From assembly GCA_018266255.1 (NCBI GenBank), contig JAFEAT010000010.1, positions 248,001 to 312,000 on the forward strand: a stretch of 64,000 bases of DNA. The letters are read 5' to 3'. The DNA is from Cyanobacteria bacterium SZAS-4 (GTDB lineage Bacteria; Cyanobacteriota; Vampirovibrionia; Obscuribacterales; Obscuribacteraceae). The position numbers were made by a program, and so were the translations under genes. The notes beneath the pieces are model-generated. The model did no database searches and was not told the DNA's origin. It saw only the letters and a list, made by a program, of their open reading frames with translations. Shown piece after piece: positions 9,032 to 17,847 of this stretch (position 1 is its first letter; the number at the start of each line of letters is the position of its first letter).

Positions 9032-9060
9032 ATCGTATTACTCTTGGTATCCAGATGCAA
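9032..9060 (-). promoter_or_regulatory. Sigma70-like promoter for the rhodanese gene
   Basis: On the minus strand TTGCAT (9060-9055) and TACGAT (9037-9032) are separated by 17 bases, leaving a ~55-base leader before the rhodanese ATG at 8975. The match is partial in both boxes, so this is a prediction by eye. Confidence 0.4.
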
Positions 9061-9187
9061 GCAGGCACCCAATTGTGCTGTAGTATCCGAATCGATACCA
9101 ATGCGAATCTGGGCAGCATACAGCCAACGCTGCGGCGCCATCTCAGTTATTCCGAGGCATCAATATATCATGAAAGGAGGTTCAGAA

Positions 9188-11839
9188 TTAGTAGACTGCC
9201 ACTTTCGCTTTAGCAAAGTCAGGACGTTCACAGGGCGTGACTTTCAACGATAATTTAGTCAGATGAATTGGTGGTTTCGACTGGAATTTAATTTCGAAGA
9301 ATTCGTTCTCTTGATCTAATGACGCTCTGGTGAGGCTTCCAGCGAAGTCGAATTTTTTACGCTGAATCTGTTGGACACTATTTGGCAAAATCAGATCAGC
9401 ACCCATGTGAGTAAAGTTGCGTACGTCTACTCTAGACAAAGCCTGGATGCCGTCTTCAGCAAATTCTCCAGAGACCTCAACATTCACAAACGTGGACTTA
9501 CCGAGCGTTTTCGGCACTGGATATTTTCTAGAGAAAGGTTGCTGTTCTGAAATGGTGATCGGTGTTGATTCTAGAGTTACCTGCTGTTGCGATTCTTGGA
9601 GCGCCATGTCTCTTTTAGCTTGCGGAAAACCGAGACATAAGAAAGCTCGATATTGCCCGGTTTGAACTCCTAAACTGGGAGACAAATCGTCTGTAGAGTT
9701 TCCGTGTTTGTCAGTCAGCCAGCATTTGCCCTTTGTCGCACTTGCTGTTAAAGGCTCATTGTATCTGGCTTCCAGCTTGGGCTGCGTTTCGCTGAGCAAT
9801 TTGCCGGCGCTGAATCCTGACATGGTCGGGGCAATTAGTTTGCCATTCTCGGTTCGAATAAAGGAACCATATACAGTGGCGCCACCATCGGTAGCTGTGA
9901 TCGTGATTTTGTTTTCAGTAGGCTTGAGCAGAGCAAGAGGAACGACTATCGCTCGCCACTGTCGCAGTTGTTCCGCAACCTTACTGGTTACTCCACTGAA
10001 GACCGCGTAATTGATCATCAAGTCTTTATTCGACGTGAACGTGAAGATTGGACCAAGCGGCTCAGCCAACTTTTGTCCGTTTACTTCCACAGTCGCTTTG
10101 GTCAATCCGAAGTCTCCATCGACTGCTACGACAGCCCATTCTGGCTTCAAGTCTGGGTTGAGAGTGACGGTGCGATTAATGCTCGCGTTTGGTCTTAAAT
10201 CGCACTGCCATTCAGGAACAGTTTTCGCAGTGGTTGCCATAGCTGTGCAGATTATTGCGCCTGGTATCAGCTGCAGAAATAAACTGGGCACGAAGGAGTT
10301 TTTGTTACCGTTGATCAACACGACAGCATAGCTGCACAGTGCCGCTGCGATGGCGTAAACAAGCCAGCTGGCAAGATATGCGAAGCTCTCGCCGTGCAGG
10401 GTTTGTAAGATGCTGTGAAAGTCGAAGCTAACAGCAGCTAACCAGAGTAACAGCGAACCAGACGTCGTTGTAAGAACGAGTTTCCAGCGCGGAGATTTGA
10501 CGATACGAAGCAGTGAATAGCTAGCCAGCAAAACTAGAAACGGCATCGATGAGAAAGCCTGGCGTGGACCAGCTATGAACACTATGTAAATGAGGTGACC
10601 GGCTATTAAGGCTGCGCTTAGCGAGAGTATCGCACTGATGTTTCGGTCAGACGATTCTTTCTTTTTGAACGCTATAAGAAGAATTCCGAAGATCGCCGAG
10701 GTCAAGATCAATTGATGCCATAGCCATTGAATCGGTAAGGTCAGACCTATGAATTTGCTCAGGCAGTCATTCCATGGGCTGCTCCACAGTCTGGGGACGC
10801 GGCGGATTGCTAAGTTCGAAAGTTCAGGAAGATTGGCTTGCCAAATACCTAAGAATGTTCCAGCCTTGTCACCATTGACGGTATCAAACAACTTTAGGAA
10901 ATCTGTTTCTGGATTTCCTGACCATCCATCTGTTTCGCTGTTGCCGCCGATAACTATATTGAAAACCGGCTCCCGTTGCGCTGTCAGTGAGTAAGCGCCG
11001 GTCGCCTCCTTCGTGAAGAGAAGCCAGGGCGTAAAAATTAGCATTGCTCCGAAGGCGGTAGCGATTGCGTGCAGCATCAAACCTTTTGCGGTAGCTTTTG
11101 GTGTTTTCGCGTCATTTGTCCAGAGACTAAAACCAACGAGGAGAAAACCAAGAAGCAATCCTGGTAAGAGCGGCGCTTTCAGCAATCCTACCAACGCCGC
11201 AATAACTCCTAACGCAAAGCTCCGCACATACTTGTCGGTCACTCTGGCTGGCACGATGCAAGCCGTGAGCAGAAGAAGTGTTGATGTGATGTTCTCGGTC
11301 ATAAATCGACCGGTGCCTAAAACAGCTGATGGATAGGCTGCCCACAGCAATCCTGTCAGCAAAGACCACTTGTCGTTGCGCAGAATGCGTCGCGCAGTCA
11401 CGTACATCACGCATGCTGAAAGTCCATGCAGAATCGCCTGGAGCGCAAGTGCGGCTCTCATGTCGAACAAATCTGGACTCTTGTGTATGAGGGTAAACCA
11501 GGCTGCGCCCAGTAAGGGAAGAATTGGACCGTCCAGCATAAGCGGCGCTTTCAGCATGCTGCAAATGGTCTTCCATTCTTGCTGTGTGAAGTGGTGTATG
11601 AACGTCGTTGCGTTCATCACTTGTTCGGTGCTGGAGATGTACTTGCCTGAGTCGAACATTGGCGCCACTTCCAGCGCGGCGTGCGAGAAGTTGCTGCGCC
11701 AGCACAAGAGCAGCCCTGTTGCAAAACAGATGACTAGTGCCAATGTTGTGAATTTCCAGTTTTTCTGTTTGCTCGCAACAACTATCTCGTCGTGCTTGGT
11801 GACGCTTTCTGCTGCTGTTTGCACTGCGGAGATCTTCAT
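9188..11839 (-). CDS. GT-C/GT39-like membrane glycosyltransferase with large C-terminal domain
   Basis: 883 residues. The first ~530 hold 12 or so hydrophobic segments, with an early extracytoplasmic loop containing an acidic residue (APMFDSGKYISS), as expected for GT-C enzymes of the PMT/ArnT type that use polyprenyl-phosphate sugars. The last ~350 residues are soluble, beta-rich and rich in polar residues, and should lie outside the inner membrane. The start ATG overlaps the stop of the SGNH gene in an ATGA, so translation is probably coupled. It is the last gene of the MBOAT-SGNH-GT operon. Acceptor and sugar are unknown. Confidence 0.75.
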   Translation of the reverse strand: MKISAVQTAAESVTKHDEIVVASKQKNWKFTTLALVICFATGLLLCWRSNFSHAALEVAPMFDSGKYISSTEQVMNATTFIHHFTQQEWKTICSMLKAPLMLDGPILPLLGAAWFTLIHKSPDLFDMRAALALQAILHGLSACVMYVTARRILRNDKWSLLTGLLWAAYPSAVLGTGRFMTENITSTLLLLTACIVPARVTDKYVRSFALGVIAALVGLLKAPLLPGLLLGFLLVGFSLWTNDAKTPKATAKGLMLHAIATAFGAMLIFTPWLLFTKEATGAYSLTAQREPVFNIVIGGNSETDGWSGNPETDFLKLFDTVNGDKAGTFLGIWQANLPELSNLAIRRVPRLWSSPWNDCLSKFIGLTLPIQWLWHQLILTSAIFGILLIAFKKKESSDRNISAILSLSAALIAGHLIYIVFIAGPRQAFSSMPFLVLLASYSLLRIVKSPRWKLVLTTTSGSLLLWLAAVSFDFHSILQTLHGESFAYLASWLVYAIAAALCSYAVVLINGNKNSFVPSLFLQLIPGAIICTAMATTAKTVPEWQCDLRPNASINRTVTLNPDLKPEWAVVAVDGDFGLTKATVEVNGQKLAEPLGPIFTFTSNKDLMINYAVFSGVTSKVAEQLRQWRAIVVPLALLKPTENKITITATDGGATVYGSFIRTENGKLIAPTMSGFSAGKLLSETQPKLEARYNEPLTASATKGKCWLTDKHGNSTDDLSPSLGVQTGQYRAFLCLGFPQAKRDMALQESQQQVTLESTPITISEQQPFSRKYPVPKTLGKSTFVNVEVSGEFAEDGIQALSRVDVRNFTHMGADLILPNSVQQIQRKKFDFAGSLTRASLDQENEFFEIKFQSKPPIHLTKLSLKVTPCERPDFAKAKVAVY

Positions 11840-13059
11840 TTTGTTCTTCGCAACTCCACATGATTGTCAACAAGAGATTGGCTGAGTAGCTCGAAGAAGC
11901 GCATGCCGCCCAGCCCGTTCAAGTGTGCTGAATCTGCGAAATATCCCCGGTTAAACATTCCAGGTCTGTTCAAGTCAACCAATTTACTTTTGTATTTCCC
12001 TGACATATCTGCAATTTGTGCAAGATAGTTTTCGTAAAAACCTGGCGGCATCGTTGCCACGTTGTCAGTCGTAAGCGGCATGTTGACTAGCACTACGTTG
12101 ATGTTTTGCTCTTTTCCGTATTGCAACAACTGTTCTAGATAGCCGAGCTGACTTTTGAACATTTTCGCGTTCATGTGAGCGTATCGCTGCCTGTACTCAG
12201 CCAAGTTATCCAAATATGGAACGGGTGGATTTCCGTAAGGACACACCATAGTTTCGTTGCTGGCGACGTCTTCAAAAACTTCTTTCAATGCGATTCGACG
12301 TAACTCGAACGGCACATTGTAGGTGTCGAGGTCATGGTGTCCAATCGATGCGAGCAATGCCTTCGCTGCATGTTGTTCTATGCATGCAAGGTCTACTCGG
12401 TGTTTGTAGATGAAGCTGATGTTTTCGAACCAGTGATCGATCACCTCGAAGAACGAAGGCTTCGACGCTGAGATGGTTTTGGAAAGATCACCGACTCTCG
12501 ATAGATATCTGAAAGTCTCGGTTGTTGTAACATTGGTAAGTGTGTTGTCCATGAAGTCGCGGGGAGCGATTCCATAAACGATTGTGGTTGGCTTAGATTG
12601 ACCGTTGAGCAAAGTTGAAGCGATTGCATAAGCATCTGACGCCATCTGCCCGGCAATTGCAAACGAGAATGTGCGAGGCTTATAGCCAAGCTTTGCGCCC
12701 AGGTCATCTTGCAGGCACGTGCTGGTATGGTGCAGTGAGACGTTTTGCGGATGTTTCAAGTAAGTAGCATCGCCAGTGTTGAGTGCTTCAAGCATCAGTG
12801 AAGACCCAAGCAGTACCACATCTGGTGTCTGCTGCTGTTTGTGGAAATCACTGACGGCCCACCAGATCCAACTCTTGTTGGGCGAGTCATAGCGGTCGAT
12901 ATTCCAATGTGGATATGATATTCGAGCACCAACGTCGAGTAGAGCCAGGACTGCCACCGCCACCAAAACATAGCTCAAATAACGGGCAGTGCGGATTCTG
13001 GTCGGTTGAGGCTTCGACCTGACAGGAGTTGGAATTTTTGCTGGAGCCTGAACAACCAT
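11836..13059 (-). CDS. Membrane-anchored SGNH-like hydrolase/O-acyltransferase partner
   Basis: 407 residues with an N-terminal membrane anchor (YLSYVLVAVAVLALLDVGA, ~29-45) and an extracytoplasmic domain. It contains LLGSSLML (block I, S86), FAIAGQMASDAY, and DSAHLNGLGG near the end (D376, H379), the Ser-Asp-His pattern of SGNH/GDSL enzymes. Partners of MBOAT proteins such as DltD, AlgJ/AlgX and PatB have this layout and finish acyl transfer outside the membrane. AGGAAG precedes ATG 13059, nine bases after the MBOAT stop. The SGNH call rests on motif spacing only. Confidence 0.72.
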   Translation of the reverse strand: MVVQAPAKIPTPVRSKPQPTRIRTARYLSYVLVAVAVLALLDVGARISYPHWNIDRYDSPNKSWIWWAVSDFHKQQQTPDVVLLGSSLMLEALNTGDATYLKHPQNVSLHHTSTCLQDDLGAKLGYKPRTFSFAIAGQMASDAYAIASTLLNGQSKPTTIVYGIAPRDFMDNTLTNVTTTETFRYLSRVGDLSKTISASKPSFFEVIDHWFENISFIYKHRVDLACIEQHAAKALLASIGHHDLDTYNVPFELRRIALKEVFEDVASNETMVCPYGNPPVPYLDNLAEYRQRYAHMNAKMFKSQLGYLEQLLQYGKEQNINVVLVNMPLTTDNVATMPPGFYENYLAQIADMSGKYKSKLVDLNRPGMFNRGYFADSAHLNGLGGMRFFELLSQSLVDNHVELRRTK

Positions 13060-13068
13060 GAGTTCTTC

Positions 13069-14520
13069 CTAGAACTGGAAATAGATGAAGCGCGGTGATT
13101 TGTCTGGCGAGAAAACGACGATCAGCAATATCATCGCCACGCACCAGGCGGCTTTGACCAACTTCGGTGAGTTCTCGACGAAGTTGGTCTTGTCCACTTT
13201 TCCCATCACGATGTGAGCGATTGCGAGAATTGGAAGAACAAAGTAGATAGATGGATAAATCAATGGATAGTTGATCGCCGGCAGATTCATCGCCAGAGGA
13301 GAAGCATGCGCTTTCAATGCGTCGATGAAGAAAAGCTTTTCCAGAATTTGTCCGCAGCTTGCGATGTCTTCTGCTCTGAACAATACCCAGCCGATGCAGA
13401 CGGCGTGGAATGTCAGCAGCATGGAGAACCATTTGCCAGCGCTGCTATTGAACGCATTAGAGAGAACGCTGACCGACTTCTTGAAAGTCTGAAATTCTTT
13501 GTGTGCAACCAACAAGCAGCCGTGAAACAAGCCCCACAACAAGTAGTGCATCGCTGCTCCGTGCCACAATCCACCCAGTGTCATTGTGATTACGAGGTTG
13601 CGAGCGTTTACCCATTTTGGACAACGAGAGCCGCCCAGTGGAATGAATAAGTAATCGCGTAGCCACGTGGATAGCGAGATGTGCCAGCGATGCCAGAATT
13701 CGGCGATGCTTGTAGCGAGATAAGGTAGATTGAAGTTGATCGGCACCTTATAGCCGAACAGCATCGCTGAACCGCGCGCGATGTCTGTGTAACCAGAGAA
13801 GTCAAAGTAGATCTGGAACGCGAATGCGTAAGTGAAAATCCAGAGATCCAGTCCGTGAAACAGTTCGGGGTGGGCGAAACCTCCTTGCACGAAGAAGGCG
13901 AGATTGTCTGCAATCAACACTTTTTTGAACAAGCCGAGCAAGATCAGTGCTATGCCATCGTCGAAGTGTTGCCAGCAAAATTTTGCAGGCGACATGAATT
14001 GCGGAATGAAGTCCTGGAATCGCTTGATAGGACCGGCAATCTGGGTAGGAAAGAAACTTGCGAACAAAGCAAAGGCGATGAACGATTTGATCGGCTCGTT
14101 TCCGCGATACACGTCTGTGCAATAGTGAATGAATTCGAAGACGAAAAAGGAAATACCAAGGGGCAAGATGATGTCGAATGGAAGTTTCGCCACTGTAACG
14201 CCGAGCGGTGCCAGGCAGCTTGCAGCAACATCGTCGAAGAAATAAGCGTATTTGAAGAATGCGAGAGTCGAAAGATTGAGAACGATCGAAACGGTGAGCC
14301 AGAATTTCTTTCTGTTCTCGCTTTTCCAGATCGCATTGCCGAGAAGATAGTTAACCACCGTGAGCGCGATGATCAATACGATGAATGCTGGTCGCCAGCT
14401 CATGTAGAAGATGTAGCTTGCCAGAAGCAACAACGGCACGCGCCACTTCTGAGGAATTGCCCAGAAAAGCGCCACGACGATGGGCAAAAATATCGCGTAC
14501 TTCAGTGAGTTAAAAAGCAT
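13069..14520 (-). CDS. MBOAT O-acyltransferase (AlgI/DltB-like)
   Basis: 483-residue polytopic membrane acyltransferase that passes acyl groups across the membrane to a surface polymer or partner. It has the typical AlgI-like start MLFNSLKYAIFLPIVV. The central motif FWHRWHISLSTWLRDYLFIPLGG follows (H277, H280), then GGLWHGAAMHY with the probable catalytic H320. ATG 14520 was chosen because the family begins exactly this way; a GTG at 14601 would add 27 unusual residues. It is the first gene of the operon with the SGNH and GT-C genes. The acyl acceptor is unknown: no alginate or D-alanine (dltA/C) genes are nearby. Confidence 0.9.
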   Translation of the reverse strand: MLFNSLKYAIFLPIVVALFWAIPQKWRVPLLLLASYIFYMSWRPAFIVLIIALTVVNYLLGNAIWKSENRKKFWLTVSIVLNLSTLAFFKYAYFFDDVAASCLAPLGVTVAKLPFDIILPLGISFFVFEFIHYCTDVYRGNEPIKSFIAFALFASFFPTQIAGPIKRFQDFIPQFMSPAKFCWQHFDDGIALILLGLFKKVLIADNLAFFVQGGFAHPELFHGLDLWIFTYAFAFQIYFDFSGYTDIARGSAMLFGYKVPINFNLPYLATSIAEFWHRWHISLSTWLRDYLFIPLGGSRCPKWVNARNLVITMTLGGLWHGAAMHYLLWGLFHGCLLVAHKEFQTFKKSVSVLSNAFNSSAGKWFSMLLTFHAVCIGWVLFRAEDIASCGQILEKLFFIDALKAHASPLAMNLPAINYPLIYPSIYFVLPILAIAHIVMGKVDKTNFVENSPKLVKAAWCVAMILLIVVFSPDKSPRFIYFQF

Positions 14521-14666
14521 GGCACCAGTGGGTTTTAGCGACTTGCGGATAAGCTTGTCAATAATAGCGAGCGCCGCCCCACGCCGCCTTAATCGAGGCA
14601 CATCTATATTGTGCTGGCTGAGATCTAGTTAAGCAAGCGTCGATACTGAATATGGTGCCCACAGGA

Positions 14667-14691
14667 AAACCCGGTCTTTTGGACCGGGTTT
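14667..14691 (-). terminator. Intrinsic terminator after the thioredoxin-like gene
   Basis: A perfect 10-bp stem AAACCCGGTC / GACCGGGTTT with loop TTTTG. On the minus strand it lies 40 bases after the stop at 14732 and ends in TTTTCC, a short T-tract. It separates that gene from the MBOAT operon. Confidence 0.7.
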
Positions 14692-14731
14692 CGAGGGAGG
14701 AGGGAGGTAAAACTGTGTGATGCGATGTGTT

Positions 14732-14986
14732 TTATGGTGTTAATGGTTCGTGATTTATTTCTCTCCAGCGCATGGCTAGGAGATCTCGTAAATGTTCAAA
14801 ATGGTGACGCGGCGAATTGACCTCGTTTCCATCGATGCGGATTGTAGGTGAACCTCCGATTTGTCCTGACTCTTCAACCATCTCGATAGGAATCGGTAGT
14901 CGTTCGTCAGCAATCGCCATTTCCAAGGTCTTCCGGGCTTTCACGAAGCTGGTGCATCCTGGGGCATACAGAAGTTCAACGCGCAT
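14732..14986 (-). CDS. Small thioredoxin/glutaredoxin-like protein
   Basis: 84 residues that begin with a beta strand and a single active-site-like Cys (MRVELLYAPGCTSF) and later contain GGSPTIRIDGNEV. The cis-Pro segment GSPTIRIDG is characteristic of small thioredoxin-fold proteins related to the alkylmercury-lyase neighbour family. A strong AAGGAGG precedes ATG 14986. The lack of a second Cys suggests a monothiol role. A terminator follows directly. The substrate is unknown. Confidence 0.72.
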   Translation of the reverse strand: MRVELLYAPGCTSFVKARKTLEMAIADERLPIPIEMVEESGQIGGSPTIRIDGNEVNSPRHHFEHLRDLLAMRWREINHEPLTP

Positions 14987-15243
14987 AAATTCGAACCCTC
15001 CTTTCTACAGTGGAAAAAGGGATACCTGAGCGGCTCTCGGGATAGAAAGAGCAGCGGCGAGAAATATAAATGAAACCTAAAGGACTCGCTTAACAGAAGT
15101 ATAAGCGAACGATGTCTAAAGACAAAATTAAAGCGTGTTATTTGGCGGTTAACATCTACTCATAGTCTGCTATCGCTTGTATAGCGGAAACTTTGACAGG
15201 GACTAGTCGTCAGTAGATCCTGTAGTTGAGGATAGTCGACAGC

Positions 15244-16197
15244 ATGAAGCGAGTTGATGTTGCAAGGTCTGCGAAAGTTCTGATGCTCGCTCTCGTTTTG
15301 AGCGCACCTGCAGCCGCTGCGAGCGACTCGAAATCCGGCGCTGTTGAAACCTCATCAAGCGGTAAGAGCGAGTTTTCATCCACTTTTAGCGATCTGCTCA
15401 AAGAACCAGAGCCGCTCAACCCGGGCACTACATCAGATGCGATGCCACCCACTGCTGATGCTCCCAAGCCTCAGGTGCTTACTCCTCAGACTCCCGCTTC
15501 AGCTTATGGGAAACCGCTTGCAGACACGATTGAACGTGAATCAGCCGGTCAATTAAAGCCCTCTGATAGTAAAGCCGAGCCCTCAACTTTGGCTCCGTTC
15601 AGACGAGCAAACAATACTTTCGCTCCTCTTCATGGCATACAACTGCCACGCCCGCTCAACATTCCCGCTGCTGCCAGTCCCAGTTTGAAACAGGCTGCCG
15701 CGATGATTCCAAACATGTCGGTTGTGTCGAACAATCTGGTTCGTGGTTCTCAACCATCGGTGCCGGCACTCTCACTGCTTAAGTCTGCCGGTATCAAAAC
15801 CATTGTCAATTTGCGCAACGAAGACATACTCGTGGCGCAAGAAGGAGCAGCGGCAAAGCGGGCTGGCTTGAATTACGTCAACATTCCAATGGCTTTATTC
15901 GAGACGCCAACTAAGCAGCAGTTCCAAAAGTTTCTCAATACAGTAGATAAAGATGGCCCTGTATTCGTTCACTGTCAGAAGGGTGAAGACCGCACTGGCA
16001 CTATGGTTGCGGTCTATCGAATGGCTCGTGAGAATTGGGACCCAAATCGTGCGTATCAAGAGATGACCGCGATGGGTTTTAAGACATTCTTGGGATCTCT
16101 CAGCGGAGCCGTGTTTGATTATTCAGCTAGTCTGGGACGACCTGCTCGGCGCCCAATGCCTGATTTCAGCGGATTTACGTCAATTTTGAGTCACTAA
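15244..16197 (+). CDS. Exported dual-specificity/tyrosine phosphatase
   Basis: About 317 residues. An N-terminal signal peptide (VLMLALVLSAPAAAA) is followed by ~115 residues of Ser/Pro/Ala-rich linker. The phosphatase domain then starts near residue 150 (NMSVVSNNLVRGSQPSVPALSLLKSAGIKTI). The P-loop HCQKGEDRTGT gives the catalytic C244 and R250 of the HCx5R(T/S) family. The fold resembles Siw14/DSP-like phosphatases, here directed outside the cytoplasm. ATG 15244 was preferred to TTG 15226. A TTGACA lies at 15193-15198, but no convincing -10 at ideal spacing is seen. A good terminator follows. The target could be phosphoprotein, inositol phosphate or another phosphoester. Confidence 0.85.
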   Translation: MKRVDVARSAKVLMLALVLSAPAAAASDSKSGAVETSSSGKSEFSSTFSDLLKEPEPLNPGTTSDAMPPTADAPKPQVLTPQTPASAYGKPLADTIERESAGQLKPSDSKAEPSTLAPFRRANNTFAPLHGIQLPRPLNIPAAASPSLKQAAAMIPNMSVVSNNLVRGSQPSVPALSLLKSAGIKTIVNLRNEDILVAQEGAAAKRAGLNYVNIPMALFETPTKQQFQKFLNTVDKDGPVFVHCQKGEDRTGTMVAVYRMARENWDPNRAYQEMTAMGFKTFLGSLSGAVFDYSASLGRPARRPMPDFSGFTSILSH

Positions 16198-16209
16198 TCG
16201 AATTGACGA

Positions 16210-16247
16210 AAGGGCGCCGCCAATACAGCAGCGCCCTTCTCTTTTTA
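16210..16247 (+). terminator. Intrinsic terminator of the exported phosphatase gene
   Basis: Stem AAGGGCGC (16210-16217) / GCGCCCTT (16231-16238) with a 13-base loop, followed by CTCTTTTTAT. It overlaps the aspS stop codon on the other strand, so the two genes end face to face. Confidence 0.75.
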
Positions 16248-17552
16248 TGGCGTCAAGCGATTTCTGTCACGCGGAAACAGTACCGCAAGCTTCACTGTCG
16301 GTAGTCCGAGAAGCTGCTTGGTGAGCCGCTCTAGACCTATCGCCAGCCCACCATGAGGTGGCATTCCGTAACGGAAGCATTGCAGATAATCCGTGAAGCT
16401 TTCGGGATCCAACCCTCGCATCCGCATCGACTCAATTAGCTCTTCGGCTTTGTGCAAGCGCTGTCCGCCAGTTGTTACCTCCAACCCTTTGTAGAGCAAG
16501 TCGAAGCTGTGGCTTAAACCGTCTGCTGTTGGCATGGCGTAAAACGGACGAACGCTGCGGGGATAGTGCGTTAGGTAAAGCAAATCTGTGTTCTCGGCTT
16601 CAGCGAAGTGTTGACACAAGAGCCGCTCTCCTTCTGGGTCGAGGTCAGTCGTGTCTGGTCCTGGTTTCCAGTTCAATTTTGTTCGCAACAGCTCTTGCGC
16701 CTCATGCAATTTCAATTGCGGAATTGTCGAGAACTTCGGCACCTTCACTCCAAACATCTCCAATTCAGCCGGGCATGTTTCTTCGACATGCGCGAAGATG
16801 TGCTTCATCAGCTTGATTTGCATGGCAATCAAATCTTGCTCGCTTTCGATAAATCCCATTTCGAAGTCGAGACTAACGTACTCGTTCAGGTGTCTGGTAG
16901 TATCGTGTTCTTCGGCGCGATAAACTGGACCCACTTCGAACACGCGTTCAAACGCGCCCACCATCATCTGTTTGTAGAACTGTGGACTTTGAGCAAGAAA
17001 TGCTTGTTTGCCAAAGTAGTCTAACTTGAAAAGGTTTGCACCGCCCTCGGTTCCTGTCGAAACGATCTTTGGCGAGTGAATTTCGACAAATTCTTCGCCA
17101 GTAAGAAAGTTGGCAAAGGCGCGCCCAATGGCAGCTTGCACTTTGAAGATGGCGCGTACCTTCGGGCTCCTGAGAGTCAGTGGTCTATAGTCGAGCATCG
17201 CAGTGAGCGAAAGTGTGTCCATTTTCGACTGCTTTGAAATTTCAACCGGTGGCACTTCTGTTTCTCCAGAAAGCACCTCGATTGAGTCTGCGCGCACTTC
17301 GACAGGGGCATTTTTTTGCGGCGACTGAACGACCGAACCTTTGATGAGAACAGCCGTCTCGGGCGAAAGTCCACTTGCCTTAGCGATGATAGCTTTGTCA
17401 TCAACGACAACTTGAACACAGCCCGTGCGGTCGCGCACAGTGATGAACATCAAGTTTCCCAAGTCGCGAACTGCCTGGGCGTGCCCCTTCAGCTCTACTC
17501 GTTCTCCGATGTGTGACTGTATTTGTTGACTTTGAATCGCTACTGATTGCAT
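16245..17552 (-). CDS. aspS: Aspartyl-tRNA synthetase, archaeal-type, probably non-discriminating
   Basis: 435-residue class II synthetase that charges tRNA-Asp and, if non-discriminating, tRNA-Asn. It has an N-terminal OB anticodon domain (ELKGHAQAVRDLGNL) and motif 2 (VYRAEEHDTTRHLNEY). Motif 3 reads YGMPPHGGLAIGLERL. The length (~430) and the absence of the bacterial GAD insertion mark it as the archaeal/eukaryal-like type. The OB loop has His where discriminating archaeal enzymes usually have Trp (GWV.E.RDLG), which suggests Asp-tRNA-Asn formation followed by GatCAB amidation; that is inference. ATG 17552 has GAGGTGATC immediately upstream. A strong hairpin lies 20 bases before the start. 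Confidence 0.9.
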   Translation of the reverse strand: MQSVAIQSQQIQSHIGERVELKGHAQAVRDLGNLMFITVRDRTGCVQVVVDDKAIIAKASGLSPETAVLIKGSVVQSPQKNAPVEVRADSIEVLSGETEVPPVEISKQSKMDTLSLTAMLDYRPLTLRSPKVRAIFKVQAAIGRAFANFLTGEEFVEIHSPKIVSTGTEGGANLFKLDYFGKQAFLAQSPQFYKQMMVGAFERVFEVGPVYRAEEHDTTRHLNEYVSLDFEMGFIESEQDLIAMQIKLMKHIFAHVEETCPAELEMFGVKVPKFSTIPQLKLHEAQELLRTKLNWKPGPDTTDLDPEGERLLCQHFAEAENTDLLYLTHYPRSVRPFYAMPTADGLSHSFDLLYKGLEVTTGGQRLHKAEELIESMRMRGLDPESFTDYLQCFRYGMPPHGGLAIGLERLTKQLLGLPTVKLAVLFPRDRNRLTP

Positions 17553-17571
17553 GATCACCTCATAAGCAAAA

Positions 17572-17597
17572 GACCGCAAGCTCTATGTCTTGCGGTC
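17572..17597 (-). terminator. Hairpin immediately upstream of aspS
   Basis: A perfect 9-bp stem GACCGCAAG / CTTGCGGTC with an 8-base loop. Read on the minus strand it is followed by TTTTGC and then the aspS ribosome site. It may terminate the upstream 18-kb unit or act as a leader attenuator for aspS; the sequence alone cannot decide. Confidence 0.55.
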
Positions 17598-17635
17598 GGA
17601 ATATTGTTTGGTTTTTAACGCCAGCAATCCGACCG

Positions 17636-17791
17636 CTAGAGGCGGTTATCGTCGCTATTGTTATTATTATTGAAGGACGCAGGAACGGCTGGTGCTGTCG
17701 CTTTAGGCAGCTCCTCGAATTTTGCAGTTGTGGTTTGCAATTTCACGTTCGGTCCAACAAAGGTTCGTCCGCCCTTCAGGCGTTCAAGCAT
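17636..17791 (-). CDS. Possible 51-residue unknown protein
   Basis: An open frame from ATG 17791 to TAG 17636 reads MLERLKGGRTFVGPNVKLQ at the start and ends with a run of five Asn, then SDDNRL. The composition looks like a real small protein (basic start, polar end). No strong ribosome site is seen. It sits between the secreted protein at 17848 and aspS, on the same strand, ahead of the hairpin at 17572-17597. An opposite-strand frame over the same bases (17585-17869) looks less protein-like. Confidence 0.4.
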   Translation of the reverse strand: MLERLKGGRTFVGPNVKLQTTTAKFEELPKATAPAVPASFNNNNNSDDNRL

Positions 17792-17847
17792 ACTAACTTA
17801 AGATCCAACCAACCGTCAATGAAATATCTCTTTCATTGTCGCGCTCT

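Noticed and set aside
11127-11873. 248-codon open frame on the minus strand inside the GT-C and SGNH genes
   Set aside because: Shadow of two well-supported genes in another frame; Arg/His/Ser-rich, no family features or ribosome site.
13855-14508. 217-codon plus-strand frame opposite the MBOAT gene
   Set aside because: Antisense shadow of a clear MBOAT coding sequence; composition is Glu/Arg/His/Cys-rich and not protein-like.
14692-14708. Purine-rich GGGAGGAGGGAGG-like stretch
   Set aside because: Short, unrepeated elsewhere, no evident function; adjoins a terminator.
17640-17690. TTA/TTG trinucleotide run looking like a microsatellite
   Set aside because: Explained by the Asn run in the possible 51-residue protein on the minus strand; too short to call a repeat locus.
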